NCBI GenBank assembly: GCA_025353235.1
Contig: JANXQZ010000323.1
Span: 1-10,588 of the forward strand
Source of the DNA: Bryobacterales bacterium
GTDB taxonomy: Bacteria > Acidobacteriota > Terriglobia > Bryobacterales > Bryobacteraceae
DNA: 10,588 nt
Reading direction: 5' to 3'
Under the pieces are notes generated by a model, which saw only the letters and a program-made list of their open reading frames with translations, did no database searches and was not told the DNA's origin. Numbering within the stretch: the stretch's first letter is position 1; every line of letters starts with the position of its first letter. A program made the position numbers and the translations under genes. Positions 1 to 9,064 of this stretch are shown piece by piece.

Positions 1-3000
1 GCCTGGGACGCCGACACCACCATGGATCCCAAGAAAAAGGCGTTCTACGAATACCACGCCTCCTTGATGGAGCCGTGGGATGGACCGGCCGCCGTCGCCT
101 TCACGGATGGACGTTTGATTGGCGCAACCCTGGATCGCAACGGTCTCCGTCCTGCGCGCTACCTCGTTACGAAAGACGATCAGCTCATCATGGCTTCCGA
201 AATCGGCGTGCTCCCGGTGAAGCCGGAGGACGTAAAGTTTAAAGGCCGATTGCAGCCAGGGCGCATGCTGCTGGTGGATACCGTTCAAGGCCGCATCATC
301 CCGGACGAGGAGATCAAGCGCGACCTGGCTGCCCGCCAGCCTTACTCGGAATGGTTGGCGCAAAATCAGATCACGCTTGACCAATTGCCCGAGCCGCAGC
401 GCATCCACGAATCGGATCACGATACCATCCTCATGCGCCAGCGGGCCTTCGGCTACACCGACGAAGACCTCCGGCTGCTGATCGCTCCCATGGCGGCCAA
501 GGGAGAAGAGCCGGTTGGATCCATGGGAACCGATACGCCCCTAGCCTGTCTGTCCGACAAGCCTCAGCCGCTATTCAACTATTTCAAGCAGCTTTTCGCG
601 CAGGTGACAAACCCGGCAATCGACCCGATTCGAGAAGAGCTGGTAATGTCGCTGACCAGCTACATCGGCAACGAACGCAATATTCTCGACGAGACTCCGC
701 GCCACTGCCACACTCTGAAGCTGCCCCATCCAATTCTCACGAATCGCGATCTAGAGAAGCTGCGGAGAGTGTCCACAAGCGAATTACTAACTACAACTCT
801 GCCCATGCTGTACCGGGTTGCCGGCGGCGAGAAGGAACTGGAGCGGTTTCTGGATGGCCTTTGCCGCCGGGCCTCTCTTTCTATCAAGTCGGGCTATTCG
901 CTCCTGATTTTATCCGACCGCGGCATGGATGAGGAGTACGCACCCATCCCGAGCCTGCTTGCGCTGAGCGCCGTTCACAACCATCTGGTGCGCGAAGGCA
1001 CCCGGACGCAGGTGGCGCTGATCATCGAATCGGGCGAGCCAAGAGAGATCATGCACTACGCCCTGCTGATCGGCTACGGGGCGAGCGCGATCAATCCGTA
1101 CCTTGCTATCGAAACTCTGGAGGATCAGGCCAAGCGCGGCAACCTTCCCGAAGGCATCACGTTTGAAAAGGCTCTCAAGAACTACAAAAAGTCCATCAAT
1201 AAGGGGCTGCTGAAGGTCTTTTCCAAGATGGGAATTTCCACGCTGCAGAGTTATCGCGGCGCGCAGATTTTCGAGGCAATCGGGCTGAATAAGTTGGTGG
1301 TGGATCGCTATTTCACCAACACGCCATCGCGTATTGCGGGCATCGGCCTGGACGTGCTGGCGCGCGAGGCGAAGCTCAAGCATGAGTTCGCGATGCAGCC
1401 CGTTTCGCAATCCGCCACCGAACTCGAGATCGGCGGAAGTTATCAATATCGCGTGAGTGGCGAATATCATTTGTTCAATCCGGGCACGGTGAGCAAGCTG
1501 CAACATGCCGTGCAGCAGTCGAGCTTTTCAACGTTCCAGGAATACACCGCGCTGATTAACGATCAGAGCCAGCAGCTCTGCACTCTGCGCGGCTTGATGG
1601 AGCTGAAGCTAGCCAAGGACCCGATCCCGATTGAAGAGATCGAGCCAGCTACGGAGATCGTGCGGCGCTTCGCCACAGGTGCGATGTCGTTCGGGTCCAT
1701 CAGCAAGGAAGCGCACGAAACTCTGGCGATCGCGATGAACCGGATTGGTGGAAAGTCGAACACGGGCGAGGGCGGCGAGGACGAGGAGCGCTTCGAGCGC
1801 GACCCGAATGGAGACTGGCGGCGCAGCGCGATTAAGCAGGTTGCTTCCGGTCGCTTCGGGGTTACGACGAATTATCTGGTCAACGCAGACGAGCTGCAGA
1901 TCAAGGTGGCTCAAGGTGCGAAGCCCGGTGAAGGCGGTCAACTTCCGGGCCACAAGGTTGATGAGGTGATCGCGCGCGTGCGCCATTCCATCCCCGGCGT
2001 GGGGCTCATTTCCCCGCCACCGCACCACGATATCTACTCCATTGAGGATCTTGCCCAGCTGATCTACGACCTTAAGAACGTCAATCCCAAGGCCCGCATT
2101 TCGGTGAAGCTGGTGGCTGAGGTTGGCGTGGGCACCGTAGCGGCAGGAGTCGCGAAAGCGCATGCCGATCTGGTGCTGATCAGCGGACATGACGGAGGCA
2201 CAGGCGCTGCTGCGCTCACATCCATCAAGCACGCCGGCGTCCCCTGGGAGCTGGGGTTGGCGGAAACCCAGCAGGTGCTGGTGCTGAACGATCTGCGCAG
2301 CCGCATTCGCATACAGACCGATGGCAAACTGCAAACCGGCCGCGACGTTGCCATCGCCGCGCTGCTGGGTGCCGAGGAGTTCGGATTCTCCACCGCGCCG
2401 CTAGTGGCCATGGGCTGCATTATGATGCGCAAATGCCATCTGAACACGTGTCCGGTAGGCATTGCCACGCAGGATCCCGTGCTTCGCAAGAAGTTTCACG
2501 GCACGCCCGAAAACGTGATCAACTTCTTCTTCTACATTGCCGAGGAAGTGCGCGAACTCATGGCCCAGCTCGGGTTCCGAACCATGGATGAAATGGTGGG
2601 ACGCGTGGACCGCATCAGAATGCTCAAAGCGATCGACCACTGGAAGGCGCGCGGGCTCGATTTCTCGTCCATTCTCTACAATCCGCAAGTGCCTTCCAAG
2701 GTGCCGCGCCGCTGCACGATCGGGCAGGATCACGGACTCGAGCAGGCGCTCGACTATAAGCTGATTGATCACGCGCGGGAAGCTTTGGAGAGCCAGACTC
2801 CGGTCGAGTTTAGGATGCCGATTCGCAATGTGCATCGCACGGTGGGCGCAATGCTTAGCGGAGAGATTGCTCGGCGATACGGCTCGGGCGGCCTGCCCAA
2901 CGACACCATCAAGTTCCAGTTCGCGGGATCGGCGGGACAGAGCTTTGGCGCATTCCTGGCTCACGGCGTAACGTTGACTCTCGAGGGCGACGCCAACGAC

Positions 3001-3592
3001 TATGTCGGCAAAGGCTTGTCTGGTGGAAGGCTGGTGGTCTACCCGCCTCGCACCTCTACGTTCTTGCCGGAAGAGAATATCCTAATTGGCAACGTGGTCC
3101 TGTATGGTGCGACCACGGGCGAAGCATACTTCAACGGAGTGGCTGGCGAGAGGTTTGCCGTCCGCAACTCCGGCGCCACTGCGGTTGTGGAGGGCGTGGG
3201 CGATCACGGCTGCGAGTATATGACCAAAGGCTTGGTTGTGGTGCTGGGCCGAACGGGTCGCAACTTCGCCGCGGGCATGACGGGCGGAATCGCCTTCGTG
3301 CTGGATGAAACGGGCGAGTTCTCGAGCGTAAGATGCAACCGCCAGGGGGTCGACTTGGAGCCAGTGATCGAATCGGTGGATATTCAAGCTTTGAAAAATC
3401 TGATCGAGAAGCATGTGGAAGCCACGGCCAGCCCGCGCGGCAAATGGATCCTGGAAAACTGGGGGGCAATGTTGCCGAACTTCGTCAAGGTGTATCCGCA
3501 CGAGTTCAAGCGCGTGTTGGGAGTGCCGCGGGCAACGAGCGTTTACCACCCGATGATGCAAGCTCAAGCGCAAAAGGCGGAGGCTGTTCACC

Positions 3593-3600
<8 letters not shown>
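1..3600 (+). CDS. gltB: Glutamate synthase (NADPH) large subunit, 5'-truncated by the window edge
   Basis: Large (alpha) subunit of glutamate synthase. It releases ammonia from glutamine and uses it to aminate 2-oxoglutarate, giving two glutamates. The frame is open to base 1 and reads AWDADTT before the first Met at 22, so that Met is internal; family members are about 1,500 residues, so roughly 300 N-terminal residues, including the catalytic Cys of the amidotransferase domain, lie upstream. Numbering from the Met at 22: the end of the glutamine amidotransferase domain ([11 protein letters not shown], about 37-47), a central linker domain, the FMN/2-oxoglutarate domain (GEGGQLPG 636-643, PPPHHDIYS 665-673, SGHDGGTG 721-728), the 3Fe-4S ligands Cys799, Cys805 and Cys810 in [12 protein letters not shown], and the C-terminal glycine-rich beta-helix domain (from about 954). 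All visible key motifs are intact. It overlaps gltD by 8 bases, so the two are surely cotranscribed. Very secure identification. Confidence 0.98.
3579..3583 (+). promoter_or_regulatory. Shine-Dalgarno of gltD inside the end of gltB
   Basis: GGAGG lies 9 bases before the ATG at 3593, within the last codons of gltB. It fixes the gltD start and explains how the overlapping gene is translated. It is the clearest ribosome binding site in the window. Confidence 0.8.
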
Positions 3601-4993
<1,393 letters not shown>

Positions 4994-5243
4994 GGGAACG
5001 TTAGAGCATGTGCAAACGACGCAGGTAAACTGGCCTACAATTCCAATGCAACCCGAAGGATCTACTCGATGCTCGAAAGCCGAAGTGGAGCTAGTGCGCT
5101 AATCGTTCGCTACAACTGGTTGATCCATCGGTCTATTTGATCGCTTCCGCGCAAGGATCGACGCAAAGGGCAGAGCCTACTCGAGTGTTGGGTTGCCAGG
5201 TACAGGAATCTCAAGTCGGCAACAATACGGACGTACTGCGCCT
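4994..5243. other. Non-coding stretch after gltD, no feature recognised
   Basis: The 250 bases between gltD and the zinc-ribbon remnant show no intact gene, no convincing terminator hairpin with a T-run after gltD, and no tRNA-like fold. A TACAAT at 5036-5041 resembles a -10 box but has no -35 partner. A short frame from ATG 5046 (MQPEGSTRCSKAEVELVR) ends after 18 residues. This may be further eroded sequence. Confidence 0.5.
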
Positions 5244-5888
5244 ATGTCCTCTACTCCGCTGAATGCCCCTTCATACTGTCACACCTGCGGCAGCAAGATG
5301 CCCGCCCGCATCAATCAATTTTTGTCATCGTTGCGGGACTCAGCGATTTACAGGGCCCCCGGTTGGTCCCGTATCACCACCGAGCTTGCCCGCACGGCGT
5401 AATTTTCAGAATCTTCTGGACCGGAAATTTTCTCAGTAATTATCGTCCTCTGCTTGCTTATGTTTTCATTGATGACGTATCACGTAGATACTGAGACTAG
5501 CGCTAGGGCAAGTCCGATAAGCAAGCCGAAGACCAACGAGCCGACTCCAATCTTCTCTGCCGGACTGCCGGACAGTCCACAAGGACTAGTCGCGCGATAT
5601 GGGCGGCCATCGAGAAGCACTGATACTTTCATAGGCGATTCACCACCGGTAATCGTTAGGCGAACGCTGGAGTACGCTGTTCGGCAGGTCAAGATCGCTT
5701 AGGAAACGAGACAATCAGCGAAGACGATTCCAATGGCTCATGCAGAATGGAAGCTCGTTGGCTGCATTAATACAATGCTTGACATGAACCTTCCCTGCAG
5801 CGAAGCGGTCGCCAAGCTCGCGCTTCCGAGCCCACCCTCGCACACCCTCAAGGCCGGCCTTCAACCGCTAAGGCGAAGCAACCGATAA
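5244..5888 (+). pseudogene. Decayed gene for a double zinc-ribbon, single-TM protein
   Basis: No intact gene fits here, but one reading frame carries scattered protein-like pieces in a sensible order. It opens with ATG at 5244 (MSSTPLNAPSYCHTCGSKMP), a first zinc knuckle CxxC at 5277-5288. A matching second knuckle, FCHRCGTQ (Cys codons 5323 and 5332), lies in the +1 frame, implying an indel at about 5301-5316. The first frame then has a TAA at 5400. Further on it encodes a hydrophobic, TM-like stretch (SVIIVLCLLMFSLMTYHV, about 5433-5486), then LVARYGRPS, PPVIVRRTLEYAVRQVKIA, a TAG at 5700, and AEWKLVGCINT...EAVAKLA, ending at the TAA at 5886. From memory, acidobacterial proteins with paired zinc ribbons, one TM helix and a tail like 'GPPD...DSPRPPIVTR.LEY...VRI...W.LVGF.D' are common. 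The order and residues fit that pattern. Function of the family is unknown to me. Confidence 0.6.
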
Positions 5889-6019
5889 TCGCTCCTTTAT
5901 CGCTTGCTATGGACGACAGGCCCGGCCCCGAACTGAAGTTGTATTTTTCGCTGTACGACTCGCCGATGGAACCAGCGACGTGCCTACTTGGGCTGTTCAC
6001 GTAAGATAAATAAATAGCC
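5889..6019. other. Spacer upstream of hicB, promoter expected but not clearly seen
   Basis: These 131 bases contain no supported gene. A TAAGAT at 6002-6007 could be a -10 element for hicB, but no -35 lies at the right distance. The A/T-rich run just before the hicB ATG contrasts with the GC-rich surroundings. Confidence 0.35.
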
Positions 6020-6220
6020 ATGCAGATCCAAACAATCATTCACGCAGCCGAGGAAGGGGGCTCCTGGGCGGAAGTACCGGCCTTGCCAGGATGTGTTTCT
6101 CAAGGTGAAACCATGGAGGAAGTCGAGTTCAACATTCGCGAGGCGATTGAAGCTTACTTATCCGTTTCCGCTGACGATCTGGCAATAGAAACTGACAAAC
6201 TGGTTGAAGTTACTGTTTGA
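6020..6220 (+). CDS. HicB-like antitoxin (UPF0150 family)
   Basis: A 66-residue protein of the HicB type, with the family's partial RNase H-like fold. The opening MQIQTIIHAAEEGGSWAEVPALPGCVSQGE..., the E-x-PALPGC-x-(S/T)-QG-(E/D)-(T/S) signature and the helix EVEFNIREAIEAYL are diagnostic. There is no room for a C-terminal DNA-binding domain, so it belongs to the short class. HicB proteins neutralise the cognate HicA mRNA interferase by direct binding. The order here is antitoxin first, then toxin, with the stop codon overlapping the start of the hicA frame (TTGA). The ATG at 6020 is chosen because homologues begin at this residue; the sequence before it (AGATAAATAAATAGCC) has no good Shine-Dalgarno. 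Because its partner frame is interrupted, this copy may be an orphan antitoxin. Confidence 0.85.
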   Translation: MQIQTIIHAAEEGGSWAEVPALPGCVSQGETMEEVEFNIREAIEAYLSVSADDLAIETDKLVEVTV

Positions 6221-6420
6221 ACACGATATCGGGACGCGAGTTTGCGAAAGTGCTCGAACGAAGAGGATGGATCTTGCTCCGTGTCCGCGGCAGTCATCAC
6301 ATTTAGGGGAAAGCAGGAGAACGCAATCGTCTCTCGGTACCCGTTCACGGAAACACGCCTTTGAAATATGGAATTGTCGCTCATCTGATGAAGCTGGCCG
6401 GGTTGAAAGACTTGGAATAG
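6217..6420 (+). pseudogene. HicA-like mRNA interferase frame interrupted by one TAG
   Basis: This frame begins with a TTG overlapping the hicB stop (TTGA) and reads NTISGREFAKVLERRGWILL, then RVRGSHHI, a TAG at 6304-6306 (codon 30), then GKAGERNRLSVPVHGN and TPLKYGIVAHLMKLAGLKDLE, ending at the TAG at 6418. HicA toxins are about 60-80 residue double-stranded-RNA-binding-fold ribonucleases with a G-S-H-H catalytic histidine motif, usually followed by an aromatic residue, and then SVP-x-H-GN. Both halves match in one uninterrupted frame, so a single base change (TAC/TAT to TAG at the usual Tyr) explains the break. The first 29 residues keep the histidines but lack the rest of the fold, so the product should be inactive. 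A sequencing error or suppression of the stop is possible. No good Shine-Dalgarno is seen; translation would rely on coupling with hicB. Confidence 0.8.
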
Positions 6421-6423
6421 GCC

Positions 6424-7323
6424 ATGCTCGCCGTACACCTTGACAAGGGAAAAGTTTCAGTTCTCCGCGTTAGACGCCCCAAGCGACTCCCCGGCTTTGC
6501 CCTCATCCGCCTCATCTACGGCGGCATCTGCAACACCGATCTCGAACTGCAACGCGGCTACTACGATTTCTCCGGCACTCCCGGCCATGAATTCGTGGGC
6601 GAGGTGGTGCAATCCGATACGACGAATCTAATAGGCAAACGCGTGGTAGGCGAGATCAACATCGGCTGCGGCGAATGCGAATTTTGCTGGTTCGGCAAGG
6701 GACGCCACTGCGCCACGCGCTCCGTTCTCGGCATCCTGAAGTACCCCGGCGCCTTTCGGGAATTTTTCACTTTGCCGGACAAGAATCTGCTGATAGTGCC
6801 GGACTCGATCACGGATGAGCAAGCGGTGTTCACGGAGCCTCTTGCGGCGGCTTGCCGCGTTTGGGAGAAGGTGGACATCCCCGAAGGCAGGGAAGTCGCA
6901 GTGCTGGGCAACGGAAAGCTGGGGCGGCTGATCGCGCGGGCCTTGGAGGCTAGAGGCGTGAAGGTTACCTCCTTCGGGCGCCGCGATTACAAGCCCAAGA
7001 GGGAATACGATTTCGTGGTAGATGCCACGGGTTCTGCAGAAGGTCTGACGCAAGCAATCGCGATGGCGCGGCCTAAGGGAATTCTAATCCTCAAATCGAC
7101 CATCCACGGTCTGGTGCCGGTGGACTTGGCGGCGGTGATTGTGAATGAGCTGGTGCTGGTGGGGTCGCGCTGCGGGACCTTCGAAGACGCGCTTGAGCTA
7201 CTGGAAAAAAAGAAGGTGCGGGTAGACGATCTGATCTCCGATGTGATGCCCCTCTCCCAAGCTCCCAAAGCTTTCAAGCGCGCGGCGGAGCGAGGCGTGC
7301 TTAAGGTGTTGCTGAAGGCGTAG
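6424..7323 (+). CDS. Zinc-dependent medium-chain alcohol dehydrogenase (sorbitol/threonine dehydrogenase-like)
   Basis: A cytosolic NAD(P)-dependent oxidoreductase of the MDR superfamily, likely oxidising an alcohol or polyol; the substrate cannot be told from sequence. Residues 1-140 form the GroES-like catalytic domain. It has Cys36 in GGICNTDLEL, His55-Glu56 in GTPGHEFVG and Glu138 in TEPLAAA as catalytic zinc ligands. The structural zinc site is Cys82, Cys85, Cys88 and Cys96 (C-x2-C-x2-C-x7-C). The Rossmann loop GNGKLG spans 162-167, and DATGSAEGL follows at the usual position. At 299 residues it is somewhat shorter than the usual 320-350. The ATG at 6424 lies three bases after the last codon of the broken hicA frame and in the same phase; only a weak GGA precedes it, so it may depend on translation from upstream. 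Its last 23 bases overlap the convergent gene on the other strand. Confidence 0.93.
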   Translation: MLAVHLDKGKVSVLRVRRPKRLPGFALIRLIYGGICNTDLELQRGYYDFSGTPGHEFVGEVVQSDTTNLIGKRVVGEINIGCGECEFCWFGKGRHCATRSVLGILKYPGAFREFFTLPDKNLLIVPDSITDEQAVFTEPLAAACRVWEKVDIPEGREVAVLGNGKLGRLIARALEARGVKVTSFGRRDYKPKREYDFVVDATGSAEGLTQAIAMARPKGILILKSTIHGLVPVDLAAVIVNELVLVGSRCGTFEDALELLEKKKVRVDDLISDVMPLSQAPKAFKRAAERGVLKVLLKA

Positions 7324-8656
7324 CGATCAGCGCTTCGAGCTGCTGCAAAGTAGCCGTAAGCGCCGCTGCGGTGCCTCCCGAGTGGAACCCGATAGCTCGC
7401 CTGCAATCGTCCAACGTCGTTTGCAGCTTCCAAGCCGCCGGACCTTCCCTACGAACATCCTTCGCCAACTTGGCCGCCGTAGAAGCGTCTCCTGCGTCGA
7501 AAGCTGCACCGAGCAGGGTCGCCTTTAGCCACTCGTCGTTCGATTTTTTCAAGCTTGCTCGTTGGCACGCAATCGTTGTTACGGAAGCTGCCATGCGGGC
7601 CGAGTCTTCATCACCCTCTTCTCCGCGAACTCTATAGAGACGCGCCAAATTCGAAGAAGGATAATAATCGTTGAGATCCAGCTTCATTCCGGCATCGTAT
7701 GCCTCAATGGCGAGATCCAGGTATTGAGTTTTCTTGGCCGGATTCTGCTCGGACGAGTACAGCTTCTTGTAGCGGCCACCCAGCAGACCGCGCCGCTCGG
7801 AAGTGTCGCCGCTCAAGGAGATTAGCGCGAGGAGCGCGCCGATAGCAGCGTTATGGTCGCCGGCCTTGGATTGGCCGAGCGCCCTCTGCTCCTTAACCAG
7901 CGTTTGGGTCTTTAAACTATCGGGAAGAGAATCAATGAAACTGAGCGTGGTCTTCCAATCGGTACAGTCGCGAATCAAATAAAGCAATTCCAGTGCGACC
8001 GATGACTGGATCGGACCGCCAGTATAGAACTGATCTCGCAGTTGCATTGCGCGCACGGAACAGGCAGGGCTCGGGAGCGAGCGGGCAGCTTGCACTTCGG
8101 CCTGAAACGCAGAAAGCTCCTCGAGAGTCTTGCGAAATGAAGAAGCGCGCAGGGGGTCAAGGCCATTAGGGTATCCGGGAAGAAGCTCGTAGACAGGCGA
8201 TTGACCGGCTGCAAGGCCCGGGACCCCTTCCTTCAGGATTTGTTGGATCTTAGCAGCCGTCGCGTCGTCGATCACTTCCGTCGGCAAAGGGTAGCGAATC
8301 TGCCGCATCTGGTTGATATCGAACAAAGGCTGCGTCCAGTCAGCCGCGATCATGACGCACCCGTTCGACTTCGAAGCGTGCCGGACGCCTATCTCGTAGT
8401 ACACGTTCCCATTAGGCGTGCTAACGTCAGCGATCACCAGATCCGAGATCGCAAGCCGCTCGATCATCTCCTTGATGATGGCGGCGCCAAGGTCCTGGTC
8501 GGCACGCACAGGATCGTAACCAAGGTCCCGGATCGCTGGCTCGAACGCCGCGCTCCACAGCCGGTTGCAATCGATCTTATCAGGCGCGGCGCTCCCCTCC
8601 GCCTTTTGAGTGGGTTTCGTGCCGTAAGGCATGATCATGAAACAAATAGGTCGCAT
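7301..8656 (-). CDS. Nucleoside deoxyribosyltransferase-like domain fused to a TPR region (DUF4071/TRAFs-binding, TPR-S family)
   Basis: A 451-residue soluble protein with no signal peptide. Residues 1-~110 (MRPICFMIMPYG..., DLVIADVSTPNGNVYYEIGVRHA) look like the nucleoside 2-deoxyribosyltransferase-type Rossmannoid domain. The Asp of ADVS (77), Asn84 and Glu88 of NVYYEIG sit where that superfamily keeps its nucleotide-binding and catalytic residues. A linker resembling the DUF4071/TRAFs-binding family (SPVYELLPGYPNG) follows. Residues about 230-450 are alpha-helical with TPR-like repeats (HNAAIGALLALISLSG, YLDLAIEAYDAGMKLDLNDYYPSSNLARLYR). From the literature, such TPR-S proteins coupled to nucleotide-cleaving domains have been proposed as sensors in bacterial conflict systems; role here is inference. 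The start at 8656 is chosen because the family typically opens MRP-(L/I)-CF. The stop lies inside the tail of the convergent dehydrogenase gene. No obvious partner gene flanks it. Confidence 0.82.
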   Translation of the reverse strand: MRPICFMIMPYGTKPTQKAEGSAAPDKIDCNRLWSAAFEPAIRDLGYDPVRADQDLGAAIIKEMIERLAISDLVIADVSTPNGNVYYEIGVRHASKSNGCVMIAADWTQPLFDINQMRQIRYPLPTEVIDDATAAKIQQILKEGVPGLAAGQSPVYELLPGYPNGLDPLRASSFRKTLEELSAFQAEVQAARSLPSPACSVRAMQLRDQFYTGGPIQSSVALELLYLIRDCTDWKTTLSFIDSLPDSLKTQTLVKEQRALGQSKAGDHNAAIGALLALISLSGDTSERRGLLGGRYKKLYSSEQNPAKKTQYLDLAIEAYDAGMKLDLNDYYPSSNLARLYRVRGEEGDEDSARMAASVTTIACQRASLKKSNDEWLKATLLGAAFDAGDASTAAKLAKDVRREGPAAWKLQTTLDDCRRAIGFHSGGTAAALTATLQQLEALIATPSATP

Positions 8657-8689
8657 AAATAGGGTCGTCCGTGAGGTCCGATCAGGCCT

Positions 8690-8715
8690 ATGTTACTCCA
8701 CTTTCATGATGTCAA
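8690..8715 (-). promoter_or_regulatory. Possible promoter of the DUF4071-like gene
   Basis: On the minus strand a perfect TTGACA (8710-8715) is followed after 14 bases by TAACAT (8690-8695), about 34 bases before the start codon at 8656. The -35 match is exact, but the spacer is shorter than the usual 16-18 bases, so the -10 assignment is weak. Confidence 0.3.
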
Positions 8716-8722
8716 TGCGCAT

Positions 8723-8751
8723 TCGACAATTTGGGGCAGAAATGTTACCAT
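8723..8751 (+). promoter_or_regulatory. Possible promoter of the small tudor-like protein gene
   Basis: TCGACA (8723-8728) and TACCAT (8746-8751) are separated by 17 bases and lie just before the ATG at 8778. The -35 matches consensus at 5 of 6 positions and the -10 at 4 of 6. It sits almost back to back with the candidate minus-strand promoter, leaving 7 bases between the two -35 boxes, so a factor bound here could affect both genes. Confidence 0.35.
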
Positions 8752-8777
8752 ACTCAAGAGGCGTAAACAAGTTCGCA

Positions 8778-9008
8778 ATGGCCATTAAACCAGCATTCGC
8801 ACCGAGCGCGCAGATCGAACACACCAAATACGGGTTGGGTTCCGTGGTTGCCTGCAACGAAGAACATGTCGTGATTAAATTCGACGATCATGGGGAAAAG
8901 AAGTTCGTACTGTCAATCGTTCTCCCGAATCTGAAGAAAAGCGATCGCCAGCCGCCTGCGGAGAAACGACGCGCTACTCGCAAGAAGGCCGCACAGCCCG
9001 TCGCCTAG
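8778..9008 (+). CDS. Small basic-tailed protein with a PcrA/UvrD C-terminal-like (tudor/SH3-type) barrel
   Basis: A 76-residue protein. Residues 13-~52 (IEHTKYGLGSVVACNEEHVV, IKFDDHGEKKFVLSIVLPNLKK) have the pattern 'V-H-x-K-(Y/F)-G-x-G-x-V ... (I/V)-x-F-x-x-x-G-x-K-K-F'. This is the small beta-barrel found at the C-terminus of PcrA/UvrD helicases, where it contacts RNA polymerase. The tail (PPAEKRRATRKKAAQ) is rich in Lys, Arg and Ala and may bind nucleic acid. Function is unknown; a nucleic-acid or RNA polymerase partner is an inference from the fold only. The frame is open upstream, and in-frame ATGs at 8742 and 8631 are possible, but the 8742 start would overlap the candidate -10 box and the added residues look non-coding. 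An AGAGG about 16 bases upstream is too distant to be a good ribosome site. Confidence 0.7.
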   Translation: MAIKPAFAPSAQIEHTKYGLGSVVACNEEHVVIKFDDHGEKKFVLSIVLPNLKKSDRQPPAEKRRATRKKAAQPVA

Positions 9009-9064
9009 CTTCCCGTTTCGGTTTCCCCCTGCACGCGCTGCAAGCTTCGAACGTCAACCATCAG

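Noticed and set aside
910..2964. Long open frames on the minus strand opposite gltB (910-1506, 1609-2334, 2401-2964)
   Set aside because: They lie fully inside an unmistakable gltB, have low-complexity unfamiliar products, and are expected by chance opposite GC-rich coding sequence.
5141..5488. A plus-strand frame with a piece like integrase core-binding domains (VARYRNLKSATIRTYCAYV)
   Set aside because: There is no start, no catalytic part, and the same DNA in another frame encodes the zinc-ribbon start; the likeness is too short to support a recombinase remnant.
5562..5578. An inverted repeat GGACTG-N5-CAGTCC
   Set aside because: The 6-base stem lies within the pseudogene coding track and lacks a U-tract, so it is not a terminator.
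5850..5861. A perfect 12-base palindrome, AAGGCCGGCCTT
   Set aside because: It is a single copy inside eroded sequence with no T-run and no paired copy, so there is no reason to call an operator or terminator.
5909..6004. A 31-codon plus-strand frame (MDDRPGPELKLYFSLYDSPM...)
   Set aside because: It is short and unrecognised and has no Shine-Dalgarno; it is within chance expectation.
5848..6039. A 63-codon minus-strand frame upstream of hicB
   Set aside because: The product is unfamiliar, it overlaps the hicB start, and there is no ribosome binding site to support it.
6204..6443. A 79-codon plus-strand frame across the hicA region
   Set aside because: It is an out-of-phase reading of DNA whose other frame matches HicA along its whole length.
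8201..8662. A 153-codon plus-strand frame antisense to the DUF4071-like gene
   Set aside because: It mirrors the conserved N-terminal domain of the minus-strand gene and shows no domain of its own.
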